DNA from: Candidatus Mesenet endosymbiont of Agriotes lineatus
GTDB lineage: Bacteria > Pseudomonadota > Alphaproteobacteria > Rickettsiales > Anaplasmataceae
Direction of reading: 5' to 3'
Assembly: GCF_964019585.1 (NCBI RefSeq)
Contig: NZ_OZ026454.1
Span: 1,240,001 to 1,304,000 of the forward strand
DNA: 64,000 nt
In this document: positions 53,332-61,935 of the stretch, piece by piece
Numbering within the stretch: the first letter of the stretch is position 1
How the letters are laid out: each line of letters starts with the position of its first letter
Made by a program: the position numbers and the translations under genes
The notes under the pieces: generated by a model
Told to the model about the DNA's origin: nothing
Seen by the model: the letters and a program-made list of their open reading frames with translations, nothing else
Databases searched by the model: none

Positions 53332-53646
53332 TTAATCCATCACCTCTCCAGAGCTTTTAGCAAACCTAACCTTATTATTATCTAACAATTTAAACCCCAC
53401 TCTAGTTCTAACTTGATTTTTAGGATCAAAGAAAGCAACATTAGAAATATCAATAGATAACTCGTCCACTAATATACCACCTTTTTTATTTCCATTTTGT
53501 TTAATGTGCTTCTTACACAAATTTACACCAGAAACCATTACTTTATGGCTCTTATCTTTTATCACCTTGATTACTTTACCAATTTTTCCTTTATCATCAC
53601 CACTTATCACGATTACATTATCACCACTAACTATTTTCATGCCCAT
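53332..53646 (-). CDS. rplX: 50S ribosomal protein L24
   Basis: An assembly-initiator protein of the 50S subunit. It has 104 residues with a KOW motif (KIVSGDNVIVISGDDKGKIGKVIKV in part), VSGVNLCKKHIKQN and LSIDISNVAFFDPK. It overlaps rplN by one base. Confidence 0.95.
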   Translation of the reverse strand: MGMKIVSGDNVIVISGDDKGKIGKVIKVIKDKSHKVMVSGVNLCKKHIKQNGNKKGGILVDELSIDISNVAFFDPKNQVRTRVGFKLLDNNKVRFAKSSGEVMD

Positions 53647-54005
53647 TATAGAACCTCAACAGCTAAAGACATTAACTTCATAAAAGAACCAGAGGTTAGT
53701 TTTTTAATTGGACCAAACACCCTAGTACCTAAGGGATCGCCATAATTATTAATTAAAACAACAGCATTAGAAGAAAAAGACATCACACTTGTATCAAATT
53801 TACGCACTAACTTTCTGACCCTTACTACCACTGCTTTATACACCTTACCTTTTACAACCTTTGCTTTAGAACTTGAAGACTTGACAGAAACAGTAACTAT
53901 ATCACCTATAGATGCAAACTTCTTTCCCTTTGATAACCCTATGCACAAAACAAAGCGTGCACCAGAATTATCAGCTACTTGCAATAACGTGTTCTTTTGA
54001 ATCAT
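53646..54005 (-). CDS. rplN: 50S ribosomal protein L14
   Basis: An intersubunit bridge protein. It has 119 residues: [61 protein letters not shown] (in parts). Length is standard. Confidence 0.97.
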   Translation of the reverse strand: MIQKNTLLQVADNSGARFVLCIGLSKGKKFASIGDIVTVSVKSSSSKAKVVKGKVYKAVVVRVRKLVRKFDTSVMSFSSNAVVLINNYGDPLGTRVFGPIKKLTSGSFMKLMSLAVEVL

Positions 54006-54016
54006 ACATATACCTC

Positions 54017-54271
54017 TTAATGCATCCCCTCTTTAAATACTATCCATTTTTTAGTAGATGAAATTGGCCTACATTCTTGTATTTTAACTGAATCTCCCTC
54101 TTTGTAAAGATTACAAAACTCACCAGTATAAGGATTATGAACATTATACTTTTTACATCTTCTTATAACCTTTTTATATAACTTATCCCTAGTGACTCTC
54201 AAAACAGAAACCATTACAGTTTTACTAGATTTATTGCTAATTATAGTACCATACAAAATTCTTTTAGACAT
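54017..54271 (-). CDS. rpsQ: 30S ribosomal protein S17
   Basis: A primary 16S rRNA-binding protein with an OB fold. It has 84 residues from ATG 54271 ([21 protein letters not shown]): [41 protein letters not shown] (cited in parts). An upstream in-frame ATG at 54292 would overlap rpmC more. It overlaps the rpmC end by 8 bp. Confidence 0.95.
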   Translation of the reverse strand: MSKRILYGTIISNKSSKTVMVSVLRVTRDKLYKKVIRRCKKYNVHNPYTGEFCNLYKEGDSVKIQECRPISSTKKWIVFKEGMH

Positions 54272-54476
54272 TATCTTGCTCTCTCTTCTCACTTAAAACA
54301 GTTAAAACACGAGCTATAGATTTCTTAATCAAACTAAAACGTACAGTATTACTAAATTGACCTAGCTTTTTTTGAAAGACCATACTTACAAACTCTTTCC
54401 TTAAATTTGCTAAAATATTACACAGTTCTTGAGAAGACTTCAATCTTATTTCTTTTATTTCCAATTCACCCTCCAT
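54264..54476 (-). CDS. rpmC: 50S ribosomal protein L29
   Basis: A small two-helix protein at the exit tunnel, where trigger factor and SRP dock. It has 70 residues: ELCNILANLRKEFVSMVFQ and FSLIKKSIARVLTVLSEKREQ. Conserved position between rplP and rpsQ, overlapping rpsQ by 8 bp. Confidence 0.92.
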   Translation of the reverse strand: MEGELEIKEIRLKSSQELCNILANLRKEFVSMVFQKKLGQFSNTVRFSLIKKSIARVLTVLSEKREQDNV

Positions 54477-54480
54477 AATT

Positions 54481-54906
54481 TTATAAAATATTACAATCAG
54501 ATATAAGCTTACATCCTATTGGCAATTTAGAAGATGCTTTATCAAAAGCTATTTTTACTAAATCTATAGGAACATTACTAACTTCAAACAAAATTCGACC
54601 AGGACTTACTCTAAAAACCCAAAACTCAACACTTCCCTTTCCCTTACCCATACGAACATCAGCTGGTTTTTTGCTAACAGGTATATTAGGAAAAATTCTA
54701 ATCCATAATTTAAACTTTTTATTATTACTTCTCAATACTTTAACTATAGTACGCCTTGCAGCTTCAATTTGATTAGAATTAATCCTTGCAACACCAACAG
54801 CTTTTAAACCATAATCCCCAAATACTAAGTCACTACCACCTTTGGTATTACCTTTGACTCGACCTTTAAAGGCCTTCTTGTACTTAGCCTTTCTCGGTAT
54901 AAACAT
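54481..54906 (-). CDS. rplP: 50S ribosomal protein L16
   Basis: Organises the aminoacyl-tRNA site of the 50S subunit. It has 141 residues from ATG 54906 (MFIPRKAKYKKAFKGR): GDYGLKAVGVARINSNQIEAARRTIV, FPNIPVSKKPADVRMGKGKGSVEFWVFRVSPGRILFEV (cited in parts). The in-frame ATG at 54918 is less likely. Confidence 0.96.
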   Translation of the reverse strand: MFIPRKAKYKKAFKGRVKGNTKGGSDLVFGDYGLKAVGVARINSNQIEAARRTIVKVLRSNNKKFKLWIRIFPNIPVSKKPADVRMGKGKGSVEFWVFRVSPGRILFEVSNVPIDLVKIAFDKASSKLPIGCKLISDCNIL

Positions 54907-54929
54907 CACATTTACCACTAAATAACAAC

Positions 54930-55553
54930 TTAACTACCCAAACAAACAAAAACTTTTACACCTATAACGCCATATATAGTCTTTGCTTCACACAAAGCAT
55001 AGTCAATATTAATACGTAAAGTACTTAAAGGTAGCTTACCTCCCTTGCTAGATTCAACACGAGCTATTTCAGCACCACTTAAACGCCCAGAACACAGCAC
55101 CTTTATTCCTTGCCCACCTGCCTTCAAACAATTTTGCACTGCCTTTTTTATAACACGTCGAAAAGAAGAACCTCTTTTTTCTAATTGTCGAGCTATAGTT
55201 TTAGCTATTAAAGACGCATTCGTTTCAACTTTCTTTACCTCTATAATGTTAAATTCAATAGGATTTTCTATCATCTTAGAAAGTACTTGACTTGTTTTTT
55301 TTAGCTCATTTCCATCCTTACCTATTATAACACCAGGCCTTGAGGAATATATTGCAACAATCACTAATCCAGCCTTACGAGATATTACTACCTCATCAAC
55401 CCCAGCATCACAAAAGTACTTATCAATATAAGTACGAATCAACAAATCCTTACAAAGAAAATTCTTATACTCTTTTTTTTCAGCAAACCATAAAGCATTA
55501 TACTGAGCTACCTTTCCTAATCTAAATCCTATTGGATTTACCTTCCTACCCAT
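54930..55553 (-). CDS. rpsC: 30S ribosomal protein S3
   Basis: A 30S head protein with mRNA helicase function. It has 207 residues: MGRKVNPIGFRLG, KH domain with RPGVIIGKDGNELKK, and the C-terminal domain ARQLEKRGSSFRRVIKKAVQ, GIKVLCSGRLSGAEIARVE. Slightly shorter C-terminus than E. coli (233). Confidence 0.97.
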   Translation of the reverse strand: MGRKVNPIGFRLGKVAQYNALWFAEKKEYKNFLCKDLLIRTYIDKYFCDAGVDEVVISRKAGLVIVAIYSSRPGVIIGKDGNELKKTSQVLSKMIENPIEFNIIEVKKVETNASLIAKTIARQLEKRGSSFRRVIKKAVQNCLKAGGQGIKVLCSGRLSGAEIARVESSKGGKLPLSTLRINIDYALCEAKTIYGVIGVKVFVCLGS

Positions 55554-55557
55554 AACT

Positions 55558-55911
55558 TTAAACTCTCTTTTTTAATTCAATAGTCATATTGCTATACCGT
55601 TTATTTATCTTATTAGCTCTTCCCATGGCTTTAGGACAAACCCTTTTCAACGTTACAGATTTACCAACCAATATTTTATTAATATAAAGATCATCAACAT
55701 TCAAATTATAGTTATATTGAGCATTAGCAAGTGCAGATTTCAAAACTTTATTAACATAAAAAGCAGCTTTTTTTTTACAAAAAGCCAACTGCATTACAGC
55801 TTGAGTAATACTATACTTACGTATTAAATCAGTAACTAAACTTAATTTTCGAGGACTAATCTTTAATACTGTTGCCTTAGCCTTAACCATCGGAACATCA
55901 TTCATCACCAT
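55558..55911 (-). CDS. rplV: 50S ribosomal protein L22
   Basis: Lines the peptide exit tunnel. It is up to 117 residues: KISPRKLSLVTDLIRKYSITQA, KVLKSALANAQYNYNLNVDDLYI, RVCPKAMGRANKINKRYSNMTIEL. Three in-frame ATGs lie close together (55911, 55905, 55890); the family alignment begins at 55890 and no clear Shine-Dalgarno separates them. Confidence 0.94.
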   Translation of the reverse strand: MVMNDVPMVKAKATVLKISPRKLSLVTDLIRKYSITQAVMQLAFCKKKAAFYVNKVLKSALANAQYNYNLNVDDLYINKILVGKSVTLKRVCPKAMGRANKINKRYSNMTIELKKRV

Positions 55912-55925
55912 AACTACACCAAATC

Positions 55926-56225
55926 TTATTTTTTTATTACCTTTTTATCGCCACTATGCCCCTTAAATGTACGAGTAGGAGAAAATTCACCAAGTTTGTG
56001 GCCTACCATATTACTATCAACTAATATAGGAATATACTTCTTTCCATTATAAACACTAAACCACAAACCAATAAAATTAGGCAATATAGTAGACCCTCTA
56101 CTACGAGTTTTAATTATGGAATTACTCTCCTTGCCTACTCCATTCGACAATTCTTTAACCACCTTACTCACTTCATTAAAAAGATTAGGATGACAAAAAG
56201 GAGGCTTCCACGCAGACCGGCTCAT
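55926..56225 (-). CDS. rpsS: 30S ribosomal protein S19
   Basis: A 30S head protein. It has 99 residues: MSRSAWKPPFC, IKTRSRGSTILPNFIGLWFSVYNGKKY, MVGHKLGEFSPTRTFKGHSGDKK. Slightly longer N-terminal part than E. coli. Confidence 0.97.
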   Translation of the reverse strand: MSRSAWKPPFCHPNLFNEVSKVVKELSNGVGKESNSIIKTRSRGSTILPNFIGLWFSVYNGKKYIPILVDSNMVGHKLGEFSPTRTFKGHSGDKKVIKK

Positions 56226-56232
56226 AAACTAC

Positions 56233-57048
56233 CTATAAACGCTTAATATACTTATTACTAAATTTATTCTTTTTTCTTGTCTTTTTTCCCTTTGTAGGAA
56301 CACCCCAAGGCGTGACTGGATGCCTACCACCAGAAGTTTTACCCTCACCACCCCCATGAGGATGATCAATAGGGTTCATAGCAACACCACGAACAGTTGG
56401 CTTAATACCAAGCCACCTACTTCTACCAGCTTTACCCAATTTTATATTTTTATGATCAGCATTAGATAATATACCAATAGTAGCCCTACAAGTAGAAAGT
56501 ACTAATCTCACTTGACCAGATCTTAATTTTAACAAAACATGAGAACTTTCATACCCTAACACTCTAGCATAACTACCAGCAGACCTAGCAATAACACCGC
56601 CATTACCAGGCTTCAATTCAATATTATGCACAAAAGAACCAACAGGAATAAACTTAAGTTGCAAACAATTACCAGGCAATATATCAACACCATTACCAGA
56701 TGCAACACTATCACCAGGCTTAACACCTTGTGGAGCTAATATATAAGACTTAACACCATTCTGATTAGAAATTAAAGCTAAAAAAGCAGCCCCATTAGGA
56801 TTATACTCTATTCTTTCCACTGTAGCAGTAGTATCGTCATTTCGTTTAAAGTCAATTATTCTATATTTTTTTTTATGACCACCGCCAATATGACGGGTAG
56901 TAATTTTACCAAAATTATTTCTACCACCAGTAGATTTTTTGCCAACCACAAGAGATTTTTCCGGCTTACCTTTCCATAAATGATTCTTACCTATTAAAAC
57001 AGTACCACGAGATGAAGCAGTAACTGGAGCAAATAACTTTATACCCAT
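56233..57048 (-). CDS. rplB: 50S ribosomal protein L2
   Basis: Essential for peptidyl-transferase centre assembly. It has 271 residues: [71 protein letters not shown] with the key His. Overlaps rplW by one base. Confidence 0.98.
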   Translation of the reverse strand: MGIKLFAPVTASSRGTVLIGKNHLWKGKPEKSLVVGKKSTGGRNNFGKITTRHIGGGHKKKYRIIDFKRNDDTTATVERIEYNPNGAAFLALISNQNGVKSYILAPQGVKPGDSVASGNGVDILPGNCLQLKFIPVGSFVHNIELKPGNGGVIARSAGSYARVLGYESSHVLLKLRSGQVRLVLSTCRATIGILSNADHKNIKLGKAGRSRWLGIKPTVRGVAMNPIDHPHGGGEGKTSGGRHPVTPWGVPTKGKKTRKKNKFSNKYIKRL

Positions 57049-57335
57049 TACATACCTACCATATCTAAACTTTGACCATTAGCTAATGAAAAATAGATTT
57101 TCTTCTTTTGTTTTCTACTACCTACCACACCCCTAAATCTTTTCTTTTTAGATGGAACTTTAACAACATTAATAGATAAAACATCAACATCAAAAATAGA
57201 TTTTATTGCCCCTTTAAGTTGCTTTTTATTAGCCCTAACATCTACATACAAAGCATATTTATTAAACCCTTCTTTTAAAAAGGATGCTTTTTCAGTGATA
57301 AGAGGAGATTTTATAAGATTATAATAATCCATCAT
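57048..57335 (-). CDS. rplW: 50S ribosomal protein L23
   Basis: Docking site for trigger factor and SRP at the exit tunnel. It has 95 residues: [50 protein letters not shown] (cited in parts). Starts within the rplD stop (ATGA), so translation is coupled. Confidence 0.96.
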   Translation of the reverse strand: MMDYYNLIKSPLITEKASFLKEGFNKYALYVDVRANKKQLKGAIKSIFDVDVLSINVVKVPSKKKRFRGVVGSRKQKKKIYFSLANGQSLDMVGM

Positions 57336-57961
57336 AACAATCTATTTTCCAAATAACTTAAAACATCAACAGTAAAAATAATATAATCATGATTTAATAA
57401 ATCAAGAACATTTATTCCAATGGGTTTAATTATATCAACTCTAGGCAAATTTCTACAAGCTAAACTAATACCCTCATCATAATCAGCCACTATTAAAAGA
57501 GTAGAATAAGGTGGAAATTCAAAACTATCGATGCATTTCTTCATTTCAGATGTTTTACTAGAATTAAGATGAATACTATCTATAATGACCAGCTTATCAT
57601 CAGAATACTTCAAAGATAACGCAATTTTAAAACCTAATTTACGAACTTTCTTATTAAGAGAATAAGCATGGCTTCTAACCACAGGCCCGAATATAACGGC
57701 TCCCCCTCTAAATTGAGGAGAACGCAAACTACCCTGCCTTGCTCTACCAGTACGCTTTTGCTTATATGGCTTAGCAGTAGTACCAGATATATCACTTATA
57801 CCTTTAGTTTTATGTGTACCACTTCTTCTTTTAGACAATTGCCATTTCACTATATCATGCAATATTAACTTGCCTGATTCCCTACTAACAGAAAATATTG
57901 AAGGATTAAGACTTACCTCACCAACATCTTCATTGTATAAATTAACTAATTTATAATTCAT
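57332..57961 (-). CDS. rplD: 50S ribosomal protein L4
   Basis: An exit-tunnel protein; in E. coli it also represses the S10 operon. It has 209 residues: RRSGTHKTKGISDISGTTAKPYKQKRTGRARQGSLRSPQFRGG (in parts) is the rRNA-binding loop, followed by FGPVVRSHAYSLNKKVRKLGFKIALS. It lies 21 bp after rplC. Confidence 0.96.
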   Translation of the reverse strand: MNYKLVNLYNEDVGEVSLNPSIFSVSRESGKLILHDIVKWQLSKRRSGTHKTKGISDISGTTAKPYKQKRTGRARQGSLRSPQFRGGAVIFGPVVRSHAYSLNKKVRKLGFKIALSLKYSDDKLVIIDSIHLNSSKTSEMKKCIDSFEFPPYSTLLIVADYDEGISLACRNLPRVDIIKPIGINVLDLLNHDYIIFTVDVLSYLENRLL

Positions 57962-57982
57962 ATTATTTCAACACCATAAAAT

Positions 57983-58654
57983 CTATTCTAAGAGTAAATT
58001 TTCGTGCATAACTTTCTTATTTGCATCTCTAATAAAAATATAAGAATTACAATAACCAGGAACATTATTACCCTTTACAGCAATTATAGAAGCTTTGTTA
58101 TCAATAAGAACAACTTTTATATTTTGTACTGTAACTCTTTTTGTACCTAAATGGCCAGCCATTTTTTTCCCTTTAAAAGTCTTACCAGGATCTTGACATT
58201 GTCCCGTAGATCCTTGAGAACGATGAGCTATAGAAACACCATGAGAAGCTCTCAATCCCTTAAAGTTATGCCTTTTCATTACACCAGCAAAACCCTTTCC
58301 TTTAGAATAACCTATAATATCAACATACTGATTAACTATAAAATGATCAACACTAAACTTTAATCCAATCTCTATATTAGATAAACTCACTAATCTACTT
58401 TCAAATAATTTATAATTATTATCTATGTTCTTTCCACGTAAGAATCTTAACTGGGGATAAGAAATATTTTTTACATTCCCTACACCCAAAACAGCAGCAA
58501 AATAACCACATTTTTCAGACTTTAAATCAACAACTACCGTATCCTCAAGCTGTAATAGCGTGACAGGAACTAATTTACCTAAAAAAGGTAATGCTGTATG
58601 GCCAATATTCTTCATCAGTAAACCAACTCTATTTAACGGTCTAATTCTATTCAT
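57983..58654 (-). CDS. rplC: 50S ribosomal protein L3
   Basis: An early assembly protein near the peptidyl-transferase centre. It has 223 residues: VDIIGYSKGKGFAGVMKRHNFKG, ASHGVSIAHRSQGSTGQCQDPGKTFKGKKMAGHLG (in parts), VKGNNVPGYCNSYIFI. Overlaps rpsJ by one base. Confidence 0.97.
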   Translation of the reverse strand: MNRIRPLNRVGLLMKNIGHTALPFLGKLVPVTLLQLEDTVVVDLKSEKCGYFAAVLGVGNVKNISYPQLRFLRGKNIDNNYKLFESRLVSLSNIEIGLKFSVDHFIVNQYVDIIGYSKGKGFAGVMKRHNFKGLRASHGVSIAHRSQGSTGQCQDPGKTFKGKKMAGHLGTKRVTVQNIKVVLIDNKASIIAVKGNNVPGYCNSYIFIRDANKKVMHENLLLE

Positions 58655-58986
58655 TATTTATCCTTAGTTTTAAAACTCACTTCCACACCACTTGATAAAG
58701 ATAAGTCGTCATCTAATCTTTGCACAGCATTATTAAAATCAAAGCTATTCAATAGAATCAGACGTTTAGACCCATCCCTTTTATATTGCTCTTGTGACTT
58801 CTTATCAACATGAGGACTACGCTTAAAAGTGAAATGTTTATGCTTAGTTGGCAGGTAGACCGGACCTTTAAATTTAATCCCAAGTTTGTTAAAGCTAGAA
58901 ACTAACTTAACTACGTTTCGCTCCAAACATTTACTATCAAAAGCTTTAATAATAATATATACTTGATTTTTATCTGCATTTACCAT
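58654..58986 (-). CDS. rpsJ: 30S ribosomal protein S10
   Basis: A 30S head protein that also joins the Nus antitermination complex. It has 110 residues: YIIIKAFDSKCLERNVVKLV, GPVYLPTKHKHFTFKRSPHVDKKSQEQYKRDGSKRLI (in parts). Normally the first S10-operon gene; here it directly follows tuf by 7 bp. Confidence 0.97.
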   Translation of the reverse strand: MVNADKNQVYIIIKAFDSKCLERNVVKLVSSFNKLGIKFKGPVYLPTKHKHFTFKRSPHVDKKSQEQYKRDGSKRLILLNSFDFNNAVQRLDDDLSLSSGVEVSFKTKDK

Positions 58987-58993
58987 TAAAAAC

Positions 58994-60178
58994 CTACTCT
59001 AAAATATCATTAACAATACCAGAACCAATAGTCTTACCACCTTCTCTTATTGCAAATCTTAATCCCTTCTCCATTGCTATTCCATAAGGATTCTGTAACT
59101 CTACTTCCATACTTACCTGATCTCCAGGCATAACAATTTCCTTGCCATCTAAAATCCTCATACTACCAGTTACATCAGTTGTTCTAAAATAAAATTGTGG
59201 CTGATAATGCGATCCAAATGGTGTTTTTCGCCCTCCTTCTTCTGCTTTTAATACATATATTTCAGCCTTAAATCTCTTATGTGGTGTAACTGTACCAGGC
59301 TTCGCCAAAATCTGCCCCCTTTCTACATCCTCTCTCTTTACACCACGTAATAGAATACCAACATTGTCACCAGCTTTTCCCCATCCTAATCTCTTTTTAA
59401 ACATCTCAACGCCAGTGCAAACTGTTTTCTGTACTTCTCTAAGTCCAACTACTTCTATCTCATCACCTTCTTTTACCTTACCACGCTCAATACAACCTGT
59501 TACTACTGTACCACGCCCAGGTATTGTAAATACGTCCTCTATCGGCATTAAAAACGTCTTGTCTAAATCTCTTATAGGTTTTGGAACACTATCTAACACT
59601 TCCATTAATTTTAATATCGCACCTTTACCTAATTCACTATCATCGCCCTCTAATGCTTTAAGTGCAGAACCTTTTATTATTATAATATCATCACCACTAT
59701 AACCATACTCACTTAGCAATTCCCTAACCTCCATCTCTACTAACTCAATCATCTCTTGCTCTGCAACATCAACTTTATTGCAAAAAACTATGATGTTTTC
59801 TATTCCTATCTGCTTTGAAAGCAATATGTGCTCTCTTGTCTGCGGCTCAGGACCGTCAACCGCAGATACTAAAAGTATTGCTACATCCATTTGAGCAGCA
59901 CCAACTATCATGTTTTTTACATAGTCAGCATGACCAGGACAATCTATATGTGCATAATGCCTACTCTCCGTTTCATATTCAACATGTGCAGTTGAAATAG
60001 TTATCCCTCTCTCCTTTTCTTCCGGTGCTTTATCAATTTGATCATACCCTATAGCTTTAGCCTGTCCTTTGCTCGCTAACACCTTTGTGATCGCTGCTGT
60101 TAACGTCGTCTTCCCATGATCAACATGCCCTATCGTCCCTGTGTTTATATGATCTTTCCTCTCCTCTATTTCACTCAT
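58994..60178 (-). CDS. tuf: Elongation factor Tu
   Basis: A GTPase that brings aminoacyl-tRNA to the ribosome. It has 394 residues from ATG 60178 ([17 protein letters not shown]); an in-frame ATG 30 bases upstream is less likely. G1 GHVDHGKT, G2 RGITI, G3 [13 protein letters not shown]4 NKVD, G5 GSALKAL. Domains 2 and 3 are complete ([36 protein letters not shown] at the end). It sits between tRNA-Gly/tRNA-Tyr and rpsJ, a hybrid of the E. coli tufB and tufA settings. Confidence 0.98.
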   Translation of the reverse strand: MSEIEERKDHINTGTIGHVDHGKTTLTAAITKVLASKGQAKAIGYDQIDKAPEEKERGITISTAHVEYETESRHYAHIDCPGHADYVKNMIVGAAQMDVAILLVSAVDGPEPQTREHILLSKQIGIENIIVFCNKVDVAEQEMIELVEMEVRELLSEYGYSGDDIIIIKGSALKALEGDDSELGKGAILKLMEVLDSVPKPIRDLDKTFLMPIEDVFTIPGRGTVVTGCIERGKVKEGDEIEVVGLREVQKTVCTGVEMFKKRLGWGKAGDNVGILLRGVKREDVERGQILAKPGTVTPHKRFKAEIYVLKAEEGGRKTPFGSHYQPQFYFRTTDVTGSMRILDGKEIVMPGDQVSMEVELQNPYGIAMEKGLRFAIREGGKTIGSGIVNDILE

Positions 60179-60231
60179 TTGTGCCTCTAAAATTTTAACA
60201 AATAACAAATAAAAAAATAAAACCTATAAAG

Positions 60232-60302
60232 AGCGGATAATGGGAATCGAACCCACACCACTAGCTTGGAAGGCTAGGGCTCTACCACTAAGCTATACCC
60301 GC
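60232..60302 (-). tRNA. tRNA-Gly (TCC)
   Basis: A 71-nt minus-strand cloverleaf: acceptor GCGGGTA pairs with TATCCGC (with a G-T pair), anticodon stem CTAGC/GCTAG closing CTTCCAA with anticodon TCC, T arm GTGGG-TTCGATT-CCCAT, discriminator T as usual for tRNA-Gly. CCA not encoded. Lies between tRNA-Tyr and tuf. Confidence 0.95.
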
Positions 60303-60310
60303 ACTAACAA

Positions 60311-60393
60311 TGGAGGAGGTAGGATTCGAACCTACGTACGCAAACGCGGACAGATTTACAGTCTGTTACCTTTAACCACTCGGTCACCCCTCC
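60311..60393 (-). tRNA. tRNA-Tyr (GTA)
   Basis: An 83-nt minus-strand tRNA with a long variable arm: acceptor GGAGGGG pairs with CTCCTCC, anticodon stem CAGA/TCTG around CTGTAAA with anticodon GTA, T arm GTAGG-TTCGAAT-CCTAC, discriminator A. CCA not encoded. Only 8 bp separate it from tRNA-Gly, so the two are co-transcribed with tuf. Confidence 0.95.
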
Positions 60394-60424
60394 TCAATTA
60401 ACATTACCTAGTTTCAAAACCTAT

Positions 60425-60454
60425 ATTAGTAATTTAAGGCTCATATTATGTCAA
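60425..60454 (-). promoter_or_regulatory. Candidate promoter of the tRNA-Tyr/tRNA-Gly/tuf/S10 operon
   Basis: On the minus strand a perfect -35 box TTGACA (60449-60454) is followed after 18 bp by ACTAAT (60425-60430), a fair -10. It is about 30 bp upstream of tRNA-Tyr. No other perfect TTGACA was noticed in an intergenic region here. A TAATAT two bases further on is an alternative -10. Confidence 0.55.
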
Positions 60455-60532
60455 GAAATTAATGTAAAAATTGCTAAATCTTTGGTTTTTCCAATATAAT
60501 AGATTTAATCGTGTCATTTTATATATTTTATA

Positions 60533-61255
60533 ATGAAGCAATTTTGGCTCTATGGAAAACATACTTGTATTTCTGCATTAAAAAATAAAAACAGGTTATG
60601 CTACGAATTATTACTTAGTCCAACTTTTTATAAGCAAAATTATAAAGAACTAAGAGATTATATAGAAGCAAAGAATGTAAAAGTGATAGAAACTAACAAA
60701 TTTAATACTATTTTAGCATCTCATGTTAATCATCAAGGAATAGCACTTAAAGTTGCTCCATTAAAAAATTTTGAACTGCAGGAAATTATAGAAAAATCTA
60801 CAAATAAATCTACTGTTCTAATACTAGACCAGATCACTGATACTTATAATATAGGCTCAATTTTGAGGACTTCAGCATGTTTTGGAATGGATGCATTGAT
60901 TTTAACTTACAAACATTCACCATGTGAAAATGCTTCAATAGCTAAAGCTGCAAGTGGTACGCTAGAAATTACACCTTTACTGTATGTTACAAATATCGTA
61001 AAAACTATTAAGTTATTAAAAGAACAAGGATATTGGTGTTACGGACTTGATTGTCATGCAAGCCAAAATTTAGATTCAATCTCTAAATTTTATGACAAGA
61101 GAATAATCATTGTAGGATCAGAAGATAAAGGATTAAGAAGATTAGTTAAAGAAAACTGTGATTTTCTAATCAAGATACCAATATCACCTAATATTGATAG
61201 TTTGAATGTTTCTAATGCTGCAGCAATTGTTTTGTATTCAATATATAACAAATGA
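60533..61255 (+). CDS. rlmB: 23S rRNA 2'-O-methyltransferase, TrmH/RlmB family
   Basis: A SpoU-family methyltransferase; RlmB methylates Gm2251 in the P loop of 23S rRNA. It has 240 residues: N-terminal substrate-binding domain (LYGKHTCISALKN), then the knotted core with ILDQITDTYNIGSILRTSACFG (motif 1, catalytic Asn and Arg), IIIVGSEDKGLRRLV (motif 2) and IPISPNIDSLNVSNAAAIVLY (motif 3). Divergent from the tRNA/tuf operon and overlaps cmk by 4 bp. Confidence 0.93.
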   Translation: MKQFWLYGKHTCISALKNKNRLCYELLLSPTFYKQNYKELRDYIEAKNVKVIETNKFNTILASHVNHQGIALKVAPLKNFELQEIIEKSTNKSTVLILDQITDTYNIGSILRTSACFGMDALILTYKHSPCENASIAKAASGTLEITPLLYVTNIVKTIKLLKEQGYWCYGLDCHASQNLDSISKFYDKRIIIVGSEDKGLRRLVKENCDFLIKIPISPNIDSLNVSNAAAIVLYSIYNK

Positions 61256-61896
61256 AAAGAAAGAACTGTTTCATAGTAGCAATTGATGGTCCAGCTGCTT
61301 CGGGAAAAAGCACTATAGCCAAAAAAGTTGCTATACTTTTTAACTTCCAGCACATAAATACTGGAAAATTATATAGAGTACTCGCATTCAAATTAAGCAA
61401 GCAGAATCAATGTATCAATAAGGAATTTTTAGAGCAATTGCCTTTTTTGACAATTGATGACTACTATGGTAATGACAATAAAGAACTATACTCAGAAGAA
61501 ATTGGCAAGTTGGCATCAATACTTGCAACTAAACAGGAGATAAGATCTATCTTATTAGACGTACAGAGAGAACTTGCTTACTCCCAAGTTCATGGTTCGG
61601 TTTTAGATGGAAGAGATACAGGATCAATAGTATGCCCAGATGCAGACATAAAATTCTTTATCACTGCAAAACTATCTGTTAGGGCTCAGAGGCGCTTTAA
61701 AGAGTTGATATCGTTAAAAAAAAGACTAACGTACAAACAAGTACTATTAAAATTAATAGAGCGAGATATCAGAGATACAAACAGAAGTGTGGCGCCCTTA
61801 ATACAAGCCAAAGATGCAATTTATATTGACTCTTCATACATAAAGTTAGAGCAAGCTTTTAATGAGATTATGAAAAAAATACTTGTAATAAAATAA
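61252..61896 (+). CDS. cmk: Cytidylate kinase
   Basis: Phosphorylates CMP and dCMP. It has 214 residues: P-loop DGPAASGKSTIAKKVA, NTGKLYRVLAF (CMP site), VLDGRDTGSIVCPDADIKFFITA, ARAQRRF-type Arg cluster (here VRAQRRFKEL), RDIRDTNRSVAPLIQAKDAIYIDSS (in parts). The order cmk-rpsA is widely conserved in proteobacteria. Coupled to rlmB by a 4-bp overlap. Confidence 0.96.
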   Translation: MKRKNCFIVAIDGPAASGKSTIAKKVAILFNFQHINTGKLYRVLAFKLSKQNQCINKEFLEQLPFLTIDDYYGNDNKELYSEEIGKLASILATKQEIRSILLDVQRELAYSQVHGSVLDGRDTGSIVCPDADIKFFITAKLSVRAQRRFKELISLKKRLTYKQVLLKLIERDIRDTNRSVAPLIQAKDAIYIDSSYIKLEQAFNEIMKKILVIK

Positions 61897-61935
61897 ATTA
61901 CAGTTTAAGTTAAATAAAAACTAGGTTAATTTTAA

